Assembly: GCA_910579325.1 (NCBI GenBank)
Contig: CAJTTU010000007.1
Coordinates: 1-22,437, forward strand
DNA length: 22,437 nucleotides
Direction of reading: 5' to 3'
Source of the DNA: an uncultured Lachnospiraceae bacterium
GTDB taxonomy: Bacteria; Bacillota; Clostridia; Lachnospirales; Lachnospiraceae
The position numbers were made by a program, and so were the translations under genes. The notes beneath the pieces were generated by a model. That model was not told the DNA's origin. It saw only the letters and a list, made by a program, of their open reading frames with translations, and ran no database searches. Positions 15,421-22,161 of this stretch are shown here, piece by piece (positions within the stretch are counted from its first letter, which is position 1; every line of letters starts with the position of its first letter).

Positions 15421-16656
15421 TTATCGCTCGAACAGATAAACCTTTACCGTCTCTCCCGCTTTGATTCCCTCCTGGTTATGATCCAGCAAAAAGTATCCGT
15501 CGGCCTTCACCAGAATCGACCAGTTTCCCGACCGTCCCAGAACCGGCTCCGCCTCCAGTCCCGATTCTTTTGGATGCAGAATAACCGGCATACAGGTGCC
15601 GCGGCCCGGCGCCGAGGCGATATTATACATGGTTTTCGCCTCCACATAGGGCTGATACGGCTGCCCTCTGTGAATCCTCAGCGTTCTGGCCACCAGCAGT
15701 TCAAAGACAATGGATGCCGCCGACGGATGGCCCGGCAGGCCCACAAGGACGGTATGGCTTGTCTCATCCCAGGCCAGTATGGTCGGCTTGCCCGGTTTTA
15801 ACGCAAGTCCGTGGGTGCAGACACCGCCGTCAGTCACCTTGTCGAACAGGCGGGCGGTCATGTCCTTTTTCCCCTGAGAGCTTCCCCCGGACAAAAACAC
15901 AAAATCACAGGTTTTCATCGCCTGCCGGATTCCTGTCTCCAGCTCGTCTTCCTGATCAGGATAAAATGCCGTGGAGACCACCTCCATGCCGGCCCGCTCC
16001 GCCTGGGCTTTTATGGAGTAGGAATTGCTCTCCCGGATCTGGCCGGCCTCCGGCTTACGGTCCACCGGCACCAGCTCGTCTCCGGTGGAGATAATCGCCG
16101 TCCGGAAGGGTTCTTCCACCTCCACCGTTCCCACGCCCAGGGCCGCCAGCGCCGCGATTTCCTGAGGCCGCAGCACCGTGCCCGCTTTCAGCACCACGCT
16201 GCCCGCTTTCATGTCGTCTCCCCGGTAGACAATATCCTTCCCAACCGCAGACGGCTGACAGACAGCCACTGTGTCGGCATCCAGCAGCTCGCAGTACTCC
16301 ACCATCACCATGGCGTCCGCCCCTTCGGGGATCATGCCGCCGGTGGGCACATAAGCGCACTGGCCGCTTTTCAGTTTCACAGCAGCCGCCTTACCCATGG
16401 AAACTTCCTCCGCCACCTTTAAAAACGTGGGGATGCTCTCGGAAGCGCCGTAGGTATCGGCGGCGATCACCGCGTATCCGTCCACCGTAGAGCGATTAAA
16501 AAGAGGCACATCCTCCGGAGCCGGAATATCCGCTGCCAGCCGGGTATACGCCCCTTCCCGCAAAGATACTTTTTTTGTCCTGACCGGAATCTGCCGGATA
16601 AAGCCATACAGCTTTTTCTGCGCCTCATCCATCAGATCCACCTGTAGTAATTCCAT
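15421..16656 (-). CDS. moeA: Molybdopterin molybdotransferase MoeA
   Basis: Inserts molybdate or tungstate into molybdopterin-AMP made by the MogA-type enzyme. It is 411 residues, the standard MoeA length. Motifs: NRSTVDGYAV with Asp59, PTGGMIPEGADAMVMVEY, GKD at 139-141 (usually GED), STGDELVPV with Glu194, RESNS, GGSSQGKKD with Asp265, HGLALKPGKP, and LPGHPSA. A C-terminal MoeA domain IV runs from about residue 335. Start ATG 16656 has AAGGA upstream. It is the first gene of the minus-strand moeA series and is divergent from a TetR-family gene, which may regulate it. Neither the promoter nor the operator is certain. Confidence 0.94.
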   Translation of the reverse strand: MELLQVDLMDEAQKKLYGFIRQIPVRTKKVSLREGAYTRLAADIPAPEDVPLFNRSTVDGYAVIAADTYGASESIPTFLKVAEEVSMGKAAAVKLKSGQCAYVPTGGMIPEGADAMVMVEYCELLDADTVAVCQPSAVGKDIVYRGDDMKAGSVVLKAGTVLRPQEIAALAALGVGTVEVEEPFRTAIISTGDELVPVDRKPEAGQIRESNSYSIKAQAERAGMEVVSTAFYPDQEDELETGIRQAMKTCDFVFLSGGSSQGKKDMTARLFDKVTDGGVCTHGLALKPGKPTILAWDETSHTVLVGLPGHPSAASIVFELLVARTLRIHRGQPYQPYVEAKTMYNIASAPGRGTCMPVILHPKESGLEAEPVLGRSGNWSILVKADGYFLLDHNQEGIKAGETVKVYLFER

Positions 16657-16677
16657 AAACTTTCCCTTTCCTTAAAC

Positions 16678-16705
16678 GACAGACAACTGTCATAATTCCT
16701 GTCAA
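16678..16705. promoter_or_regulatory. Possible operator in the moeA/TetR divergent region
   Basis: GACAG-ACAA-CTGTC (16678-16691) is an inverted repeat in the AT-rich gap between the divergent moeA and TetR-type genes. A further CTGTCA follows at 16699-16704, and TTGACA reads on the minus strand from 16705. It may be the TetR regulator's operator. No convincing -10 box was found for either direction. Confidence 0.3.
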
Positions 16706-16779
16706 TTTATCAATTTTATTTATATATTAAGGCAGGTTTTCCCTTTCCATTTCCCTGATTTTATGATATGATATTATCT

Positions 16780-17415
16780 ATGAATACAAAATACGCAAAA
16801 ACCCACGCCAAGATTATCGACTGCGGCATCCGGCTGCTTTTTTCCGATGCTTTTGATAAAGTTTCCATCAAAAACATCTGTGAAGAAGCCCATATTTCAC
16901 GCCCCACCTTCTATCTGCATTTCAAGTCCAAAGAACATCTGGTGGCGGAATATTACGGCACTGCCTACTTTTTTTCCGAGAAAATCAGGCAGTGGATCAC
17001 CTCCATGGAAGACCCGTGGACGGCGATTATCCGGATGCAGATTTTATATATCCAGTATACCTGCAACGCCGACCATGTGGTACTGATCGGCAGATACCTG
17101 TCCTATCAGCTGACCGAAGACTCCCGGGACAATCTCACCGACCTGCACGGAAGCTTTGAGGATACGCTGATCGATCTGATCCGCGAAGCGCAGAAGGCCC
17201 GGATCATCCTCAACAGCTCCGATGCCCATTACCTGAGCAAAGCAGTTTTTATGCTGCACACGGGCAATCTGTTCAACTGGTGCGCAAAAGGCGGGCGGTT
17301 TGACCGCTACACAGACTTTTTCTGGACGCTGGAAGCCATCCTGTCCGTCCGTGACAGCCACCGGGGGCTGTGGAAGATGGAGGAAAACTACATACTGCCT
17401 CCCATGGCGCCGTGA
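16780..17415 (+). CDS. TetR/AcrR-family transcriptional regulator
   Basis: A 211-residue regulator with an N-terminal TetR helix-turn-helix at about residues 10-56 (IIDCGIRLLF, VSIKNICEEAHISRPTFYLHFKSKEHL). The all-helical C-terminal ligand domain is not recognised as a known subfamily. TetR proteins usually repress a neighbouring gene until a small ligand binds, so divergent moeA is the obvious candidate target. ATG 16780 fits the usual short N-terminus; ATG 16768 in frame is an alternative. Neither has a ribosome site, so the start may be leaderless or wrong. The gene is followed by a terminator at 17417-17448. Confidence 0.88.
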   Translation: MNTKYAKTHAKIIDCGIRLLFSDAFDKVSIKNICEEAHISRPTFYLHFKSKEHLVAEYYGTAYFFSEKIRQWITSMEDPWTAIIRMQILYIQYTCNADHVVLIGRYLSYQLTEDSRDNLTDLHGSFEDTLIDLIREAQKARIILNSSDAHYLSKAVFMLHTGNLFNWCAKGGRFDRYTDFFWTLEAILSVRDSHRGLWKMEENYILPPMAP

Positions 17416-17416
17416 G

Positions 17417-17448
17417 GACGCAAAGACCTGTCCGCCCGGCGTCTTTTT
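17417..17448 (+). terminator. Probable rho-independent terminator of the TetR-type gene
   Basis: GACGC (17417-17421) and GCGTC (17439-17443) close a 17-nt loop and are followed by five T. The stem is short, so strength is uncertain. It begins two bases after the TetR-type stop codon. Confidence 0.5.
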
Positions 17449-17466
17449 GCTTTTCCTCTTTCTCCA

Positions 17467-18714
17467 TTACAAAATATCCGTCCCCGTCCACGGAACCAGA
17501 ACATCCGGTACGCCGACGCTGCCGTCCTCCCTCTGGTTCTGCTCCACGACCGCGGCGAACAGCCGGCTGGTAGCCAGCCCGGAACCGTTCAGCGTATGGA
17601 CATGATGAATGCGCCCGGAACCGTCCTTATAACGGGTATTGGTCCGTCTGGCCTGATAGGCTCTCGCGTTGGATACGGAACTGACCTCCATATAGGCCTG
17701 TTCCGCCGGAAGCCACACCTGAATATCATAGGTTCTGGACATTCCGAAACTGCACCCGGAAGCCGCCAGCTTGACAACCCTGTAGTGCAGATCCAGCCGC
17801 CGCATCAGATGTTCCGCCTGAGACAAAATCTGTTCAAAGGCAGCATCCGACTGTTCCTCCGCCGTGATCTGCACCAGCTCCACTTTGTTAAACTGATGGC
17901 CCCTCACCATGCCCCGTTCTTTCGGATCCTTGCCGGTTTCTTTTCGAAAGCAGGGCGTATATGCCGTGTATTTCAAGGGCAGCACTGCCTCGTTCAGTAT
18001 CTGATCTCTGTGCAGGTTCACCAGAACCGTCTCCGCCGTGGGAATCAGAAAAAGCTCCGAATCCTGAATCCGAAAAACCTCGTGGGCAAATTTGGGAAAC
18101 TGCCCCGCCCCGAAGCCGCAGGCTTCTCTGACCACCGGCGGCAGCATCAGCATCTCGTATCCGGCTTCCTGATTTTCCTCCAGACAGAAATTCAGCAGCG
18201 CCCATTCCAGTCTGGCGCCGGCCCCTCTGTAAATCCAGTAACCGCTGCCCATCAGGCCGCCCGCCGTCTCATAGTCGACCAGTCCGCGGCTTTTGCACAA
18301 TTCCATATGACCTTTTGGAGAAAAAGGAAAGACCGGTTTGTCTTTCCACTGACGCAAAACCTGATCCGCCTCTTCCACATCGTCGTCCAGCAGATTTGGC
18401 AGACGCCAAAGAATCGACTCCAGCTCTTTCGTTTTCTCCTCCAGAGAGCCGGTCAGACTGTCCAGCCTCTGACTGAGCCTTCCGACAGACCTCAGCAAAT
18501 CCCCGGCTTCCAGTCCCTGTTTTTTCCGGCCGGCCACCTGCAAGGACAACTGATTTTTCTCATGCCGCAGTTCCTGCAAGGTTGTCTGCATATTTAGTCT
18601 CTCCCCGTCCAGCCTGAGAATTTCCTCCACGGAACTCTCTGTCCTCCATCCTCGCCTGTCAAAATTTTTCTGTATCTTTTCAGGGTGTTTTCTCAGTTCC
18701 CGAATATCCAGCAT
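17467..18714 (-). CDS. serS: Seryl-tRNA synthetase
   Basis: Charges tRNA-Ser (and tRNA-Sec) with serine in the cytoplasm. It is 415 residues with the N-terminal coiled-coil arm at about 30-105. The class II core has TAE (227-229), motif 2 FRKETGKDPKERGMVRGHQF (256-274) and motif 3 TLNGSGLATSRLFAAVVEQ (374-392). It differs from typical bacterial SerRS: motif 2 is one residue shorter than the form I remember, VSSVSNARAYQARR lacks the usual cysteine, and ASGCSFGMSRTYD replaces the usual CTGDLGF-like segment. It could be the only SerRS or a second paralogue. Start ATG 18714 gives the usual MLDI N-terminus; ATG 18720 is possible. A promoter lies at 18798-18826. Confidence 0.93.
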   Translation of the reverse strand: MLDIRELRKHPEKIQKNFDRRGWRTESSVEEILRLDGERLNMQTTLQELRHEKNQLSLQVAGRKKQGLEAGDLLRSVGRLSQRLDSLTGSLEEKTKELESILWRLPNLLDDDVEEADQVLRQWKDKPVFPFSPKGHMELCKSRGLVDYETAGGLMGSGYWIYRGAGARLEWALLNFCLEENQEAGYEMLMLPPVVREACGFGAGQFPKFAHEVFRIQDSELFLIPTAETVLVNLHRDQILNEAVLPLKYTAYTPCFRKETGKDPKERGMVRGHQFNKVELVQITAEEQSDAAFEQILSQAEHLMRRLDLHYRVVKLAASGCSFGMSRTYDIQVWLPAEQAYMEVSSVSNARAYQARRTNTRYKDGSGRIHHVHTLNGSGLATSRLFAAVVEQNQREDGSVGVPDVLVPWTGTDIL

Positions 18715-18732
18715 AACCATCCCCGCCCGAAC

Positions 18733-18786
18733 TTACCCATGTCCTGTCGTCCTGTCCGAAACCAGTTTCTGTTCAAGTTCCTCCAT
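18733..18786 (-). CDS. Possible 17-codon upstream ORF in the serS leader
   Basis: ATG 18786 follows AGGGGA closely, and the frame ends at TAA 18735-18733, about 12 nt before the serS start codons. The peptide begins MEELEQKLVS. It holds only one Ser codon, so a serine-attenuator role is not obvious. It may be chance. Confidence 0.2.
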   Translation of the reverse strand: MEELEQKLVSDRTTGHG

Positions 18787-18797
18787 ATATCCCCTAG

Positions 18798-18826
18798 ATT
18801 CTAACACAGATATACGTTTTTTACAA
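18798..18826 (-). promoter_or_regulatory. Promoter of serS
   Basis: On the minus strand, TTGTAA (18826-18821), a 17-nt spacer and TAGAAT (18803-18798). The leader to serS is about 80 nt, too short for a T-box, and none was recognised. Confidence 0.65.
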
Positions 18827-18926
18827 CACTAAGATTGAGACAGCGGAAAACACTGGCAGATTGCACAAATATGTTTCCATCATCATTCATAAAAAACCGT
18901 CGAAAGTTTTTCAATTCATCGGCATG

Positions 18927-18944
18927 TCTGCCAACGCAGGCAGA
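18927..18944. promoter_or_regulatory. Inverted repeat next to the moaC promoter
   Basis: TCTGCC-AACGCA-GGCAGA is a perfect 6-bp inverted repeat with a 6-bp centre, ending 7 bp upstream of the moaC -35 box. The size and place fit a dimeric regulator, possibly the ModE-type protein encoded in the same operon. Confidence 0.4.
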
Positions 18945-18951
18945 ATCTCCA

Positions 18952-18981
18952 TTGACATTTCTTCTCTTTATCATGTATAAT
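18952..18981 (+). promoter_or_regulatory. Promoter of moaC and the ModE-type gene
   Basis: Consensus TTGACA (18952-18957), an 18-nt spacer, then consensus TATAAT (18976-18981). Transcription should begin near 18988, about 29 nt before the moaC ATG. Confidence 0.85.
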
Positions 18982-19016
18982 CGGTGACAGATTATCCAAA
19001 AAACAAGGAGCGGAAC

Positions 19017-19490
19017 ATGGCAGATTTTACACATTTTAATCAATTTGGGGAAGCCGTTATGGTGGACGTAGGCGAAAAAAAAGAAACCGCCAGGGAAGCC
19101 GTCGCGGAGGGACGGATCACGATGAGCAGGGAATGCTTTCAGAAAGTACGGGAAGGGACGATGAAAAAAGGGGACGTTCTGGGCGTGGCCAGGATCGCCG
19201 GCATCATGGGCGCGAAAAAAACCGCCGAGCTGATTCCCCTCTGCCATATCCTGAACCTGACAAAAGTAGAAATCCGGTTTGAACCCGACGAACAGACCTG
19301 TGCTTTTAACGCCGTCTGTACGGTGCGGACGGTGGGCAAAACAGGGGTGGAGATGGAAGCCCTCACCGGCGTAAACACAGCGCTTCTGACCATCTATGAT
19401 ATGTGCAAGGCTGTGGACAAGACCATGGAAATGAGCGATATTCACCTGTGCCGGAAAAGCGGCGGCAAAAGCGGAGATTTCTTCCGCTGA
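19017..19490 (+). CDS. moaC: Cyclic pyranopterin monophosphate synthase MoaC
   Basis: Converts the MoaA product to cyclic pyranopterin monophosphate, the second half of the first step of molybdopterin synthesis. It is 157 residues, normal length. Family motifs: MVDVGEKKETAREA near the start, AGIMGAKKTAELIPLCH (Cys76, His77), and KTGVEMEALTGVNTALLTIY (108-127) followed by DMCKAVDK with catalytic Asp128 and Lys131. ATG 19017 is chosen because AAGGAG lies 6 nt upstream; the longer GTG reading from 18984 would start at about the transcription start. It is co-transcribed with the ModE-type gene 17 bp downstream and far from moaA. Confidence 0.96.
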   Translation: MADFTHFNQFGEAVMVDVGEKKETAREAVAEGRITMSRECFQKVREGTMKKGDVLGVARIAGIMGAKKTAELIPLCHILNLTKVEIRFEPDEQTCAFNAVCTVRTVGKTGVEMEALTGVNTALLTIYDMCKAVDKTMEMSDIHLCRKSGGKSGDFFR

Positions 19491-19507
19491 CCATATAAGG
19501 AGACAGT

Positions 19508-19852
19508 ATGGCAAACATTCATTGCAAAACCAAGGTTATTTTATCCGGAGAAAACGACTTTTTCGGTCCGGGCATCTTTTATCTGCTGAAATGCATCGAC
19601 GAAACCGGCTCTATTCAGAAAGCGGCGACAAAAATGGAAATGTCCTATTCCAAATGCTGTAAATTAATCAATAAGGCGGAACGGGAAGCCGGCTTTCCTT
19701 TTCTGAACCGGAGCAACGGCGGCAAAACCGGCGGCAGTTCCACCCTCACCGACGAAGGCAGGCTGTTTATCAAACGATACGCGTCCATGATCGAAGAAGT
19801 GGCCCAGGCCGGACAGCGTATTTTCGACGTTTATTTTCACGACTTCCCGTAA
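19508..19852 (+). CDS. ModE N-terminal-type winged-helix regulator without effector domain
   Basis: A 114-residue protein matching only the DNA-binding domain of ModE/LysR-type winged helices: FGPGIFYLLKCIDETGSIQK, AATKMEMSYSKCCKLINKAE (39-58), then a Gly-rich wing (NGGKTGGSSTLTDEGRLFI). ModE of E. coli adds two molybdate-binding TOBE/Mop domains; they are absent here, so molybdate sensing would need another partner or does not occur. AAGGAGA precedes ATG 19508. It is in an operon with moaC, which suggests autoregulation and control of the molybdenum/tungsten genes (inference). A strong terminator follows at 19887-19932. Confidence 0.88.
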   Translation: MANIHCKTKVILSGENDFFGPGIFYLLKCIDETGSIQKAATKMEMSYSKCCKLINKAEREAGFPFLNRSNGGKTGGSSTLTDEGRLFIKRYASMIEEVAQAGQRIFDVYFHDFP

Positions 19853-19886
19853 CGCAAAACGCGAACTCTCCGAATCTGAATCCGGC

Positions 19887-19932
19887 AAAACCGGCAAAAC
19901 ATGTCTTTTCTGACATGCTTTGCCGGTTTTTT
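19887..19932 (+). terminator. Strong rho-independent terminator, possibly bidirectional
   Basis: The arms 19889-19905 and 19912-19928 pair over 17 bp with one mismatch, around a 6-nt loop, and six T follow (19927-19932). It ends the moaC operon. On the minus strand it may also stop the convergent MOSC-MogA gene, although the T-run there is shorter. Confidence 0.88.
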
Positions 19933-20032
19933 ATCGGCAGAATCTCTGTGTTCCTGTCAAGTATATCGTTTTTTCACAACTTTACAATCGCCAGAGAACT
20001 TTTCCGGCTGTTGTCCGTCTGAATTTCCCGTC

Positions 20033-20968
20033 TCATCCCTTTCCGCACTCTCCGTCCGTTCCCCGCAGGATCCCCAGTCCGTGTTCCAGAGAAGGCAGGA
20101 TATATTCCAGACTTTCTTTCACCGCCTTCGGGCTTCCCGGAAGGTTGATAATCAGCGTCTTTTTGCGGATCCCCGACGTGGCGCGGCTTAACATGGCCCG
20201 TTTCGTGATGGTCATGGAGTACTGGCGGATGGCTTCCGCGATGCCTGTGGCCATTCTGTCGCACACCTCAATCGTAGCCTCCGGCGTCACGTCCCGCTCC
20301 GAAAATCCCGTGCCGCCCGTGGTAAAGATCACATTCACCTGCCGCTGATCCGCCAGACGGCAGAGCTCATGCCGGAGCTTTTCCTTTCCGTCAGGTAAAA
20401 GCAGCGTTTCCACCACTTCATAACCGGCGGGCTCCAGCATTTCTTTTATGGCAGGACCGCTTTTATCCTCCCGCTCCCCGGCGGCGCCTTTATCGCTGAG
20501 CGTAATCACCGCCGCCGTAAAGGGACGGTCCGGCAGCGGCTCCGTCATGGCGATCTCGTCTCCTTTTTTGATTATGCCGCCCTTTAACACCTTCGTGAAC
20601 ACGCCCTCCCTGGGCATAATGCAGTCTCCCACCGCCTTATAGATGGCGCAGTGGCTGTGGCACTCCTTTCCGATCTGGGTCAGCTCTAACACCGCTTCGC
20701 CGATCTGAAACATGGTTCCCACTGGCAGAGTGCGCAGATCGAAACCTTCCACCACCAGGTTTTCCCCGAAATCGCCGAATTCTACCTGAGCGCCCCGCTC
20801 CCGAAAAGCCGCGATTTTCTCATAGGAGAGCAGGCTCACCTGCCTGTGCCAGTTGGCCGCATGGGCATCGTTCACGATGCCCCAGTCAGGCTTAAGCTCG
20901 ACCGTCTCCACTTCCCGTTTCTGCGTTCCTTTTTTTTCACTGATACAGATTGCAAGTATCTTTCCCAT
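20033..20968 (-). CDS. MOSC-MogA fusion (molybdopterin adenylyltransferase)
   Basis: A 311-residue fusion. Residues 1-142 form a MOSC domain (GDFGENLVVEGFDLRTLPVG, GKECHSHCAIY with Cys103 and Cys107, Cys116, then MPREGVFTKVLKGG). Residues 150-302 form a MoaB/MogA domain: ITLSDKGAAGEREDKSGP, TTGGTGFSERDVTPEAT (216-232), SRATSGIR (261-268), NLPGSPKAV (275-283). The MogA half adenylylates molybdopterin before MoeA inserts the metal. The MOSC half may bind the cofactor or carry sulfur. Start ATG 20968 follows AGGAGG by 5 nt. No other mogA or moaB is in the window, so it probably supplies this step. It is convergent with the moaC operon. Confidence 0.95.
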   Translation of the reverse strand: MGKILAICISEKKGTQKREVETVELKPDWGIVNDAHAANWHRQVSLLSYEKIAAFRERGAQVEFGDFGENLVVEGFDLRTLPVGTMFQIGEAVLELTQIGKECHSHCAIYKAVGDCIMPREGVFTKVLKGGIIKKGDEIAMTEPLPDRPFTAAVITLSDKGAAGEREDKSGPAIKEMLEPAGYEVVETLLLPDGKEKLRHELCRLADQRQVNVIFTTGGTGFSERDVTPEATIEVCDRMATGIAEAIRQYSMTITKRAMLSRATSGIRKKTLIINLPGSPKAVKESLEYILPSLEHGLGILRGTDGECGKG

Positions 20969-21040
20969 TTTGTCCTCCTGTTTCGACAGCGTAGGGCCTG
21001 TTTTCACGCCTGTTCCGCATCCGGGAAGCCAGAGCCACGT

Positions 21041-21077
21041 CCGGCGCTCTGCCTCTCTCCCGGTCTGCGCGCCGGGA
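21041..21077. other. Two mutually exclusive GC-rich hairpins
   Basis: CCGGCGC (21041-21047) can pair with GCGCCGG (21069-21075), or TCCCGG (21058-21063) with CCGGGA (21072-21077). They lie in the 151-bp gap upstream of the MOSC-MogA gene. There is no T-run. They might be regulatory or incidental; nothing else was seen in this gap. Confidence 0.3.
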
Positions 21078-21119
21078 CCTTCGCCGCTTTTTGATAATTA
21101 TCGTTTTACATGGTTCGCG

Positions 21120-21675
21120 CTATCTGAATTCCCCGCCGCCGGTGTTTTCCTTCATAAAGAAAACCGCGTTGGCCAGAGCCGCAAATTTCTCTTTTACTTT
21201 CAGCTCGTAGGATTTCCCGTCATACCAGACGATCTCCGCACTGGCCGCCACCTCTGTCTCGCTTCCGTCTGACAAGAAATACCTGATGGAAATCACCGGT
21301 TCGCTGCCGGCGCCGGCATTGAGGGTAAAAGGTCTGTAGTTCAGAAAATTTACCAGTTTGACTGCCAGCTCCACCGGCTCGCCCTCCGTATATTCTCGTA
21401 TTTCTCCCTGGCATATCGGATCCCCAGATTATTTCCCCCGGAAAATCCCTGCTCGTGACAACCACCTTTACAATCTGGTCCGGTTTCGGCGTGTCAAACA
21501 GCGGAACGCCTTTTGTGACGATATACTGAACGGTGGCGATTGCCGACACGATCAGTATAATGACGATCGTCCGAAAGATCTGATTTTTTACCGGCTTTTT
21601 GCCGGCTTTTGTTTCTTTTTCCATTTCCCCGAATGTTATGTTTATCCTTTCCGGTATGCGATACGGCATGTTCAT
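21120..21675 (-). pseudogene. Frameshifted membrane-anchored protein of unknown function
   Basis: Two adjacent frames make one sensible protein. The first encodes a charged N-terminus, one membrane segment (IFRTIVIILIVSAIATVQYI) and DTPKPDQIVKVVVTSRDFPG. The second continues EYTEGEPVELAVKLVNFLNY and ends KENTGGGEFR at 21120. Removing one G from the GGG run (plus-strand CCC at 21406-21408) joins them. The product would be about 170-185 residues, an inward N-terminus with an exported domain. It loosely recalls small clostridial exported domains such as DUF5301, but I do not assign it. The start is unclear: ATG 21675 just after a -10 (21689-21684), or ATG 21624 with GGGGAA abutting. It may be a true pseudogene or a sequencing error. 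Confidence 0.6.
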
Positions 21676-21851
21676 ATGACGAGATTATACCATACAAAAC
21701 CACATGCCGCCAGACAAAATGGCATTCTTTTTTCTCTGACGTTCCTGACAGATGACGTAAAAAAACAGGTAAAAATATGCAAAATCAATATATTTATATC
21801 CGTTATATTTTCTAAAGTATAGCGTTTGCATAAATATTTTCTGAAAAACCA

Positions 21852-21880
21852 TTGCTTTTAAGTCATTTTGCCTATATAAT
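21852..21880 (+). promoter_or_regulatory. Promoter of the focA-like gene
   Basis: TTGCTT (21852-21857), a 17-nt spacer and consensus TATAAT (21875-21880). It implies a start near 21887 and a 5' leader of about 275 nt before the ATG at 22162. Between 21690 and 21851 the DNA is AT-rich and no gene was seen. Confidence 0.75.
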
Positions 21881-21886
21881 GCTTCT

Positions 21887-22161
21887 ATAAATACATAGCA
21901 TTGATAGAAAAAGAAAGTTCCGGGTAAGACAGCTTTATATTCCGGCGGCTCCAAAAATGACTAATGCGCTATACAAGATTCCCTTTAGAGAAAACTCTGG
22001 AATTATCTCCTGAAAGCCGGCCGGAAAAAGCTTTTTTACTATGAAACGCAGGTTCAGCCGACCCCCCAAAGGGACGGCTGAACACATGGTTTCATGTAAA
22101 TAGCAGCGCTTTGCAGAGCTGTTAATTTTATACATTTTCATATCAAGAAGGGGGAGATTTC
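21887..22161 (+). ncRNA. Long structured 5' leader of the focA-like gene, candidate riboregulator
   Basis: Several stems can be drawn. A closing helix pairs AAAAAG (21908-21913) and TTCCGG (21918-21923) with CCGGAA (22021-22026) and CTTTTT (22031-22036), with symmetrical AAAG/AAAG internal bases. Within it lies a hairpin ATTCC..AGAG (21978-21990)/CTCT..GGAAT (21995-22003). Downstream, GTTCAGCCG (22052-22060) pairs with CGGCTGAAC (22075-22083), flanked by ATGAAAC/GTTTCAT (22041-22047/22089-22095). A competing ACATG/CATGT hairpin (22084-22097) overlaps that outer stem. The T-run at 22032-22037 could serve an attenuator. No known riboswitch class was recognised. Confidence 0.45.

Noticed and set aside
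18721..18800. T-box leader for serS
   Set aside because: The mapped leader is too short, and neither the T-box sequence nor a terminator/antiterminator pair is visible.
18801..19514. Minus-strand frame opposite moaC
   Set aside because: Antisense shadow of moaC. The plus strand has a consensus promoter, a ribosome site and all MoaC motifs.
21400..21415. Programmed ribosomal frameshift in the membrane-anchored protein
   Set aside because: No slippery heptamer or obvious downstream stimulator. A one-base indel in a GGG run is simpler.
21935..22141. Minus-strand 68-codon frame across the focA leader
   Set aside because: It crosses the stem-loops, lacks a ribosome site, and the forward promoter and leader explain the region.
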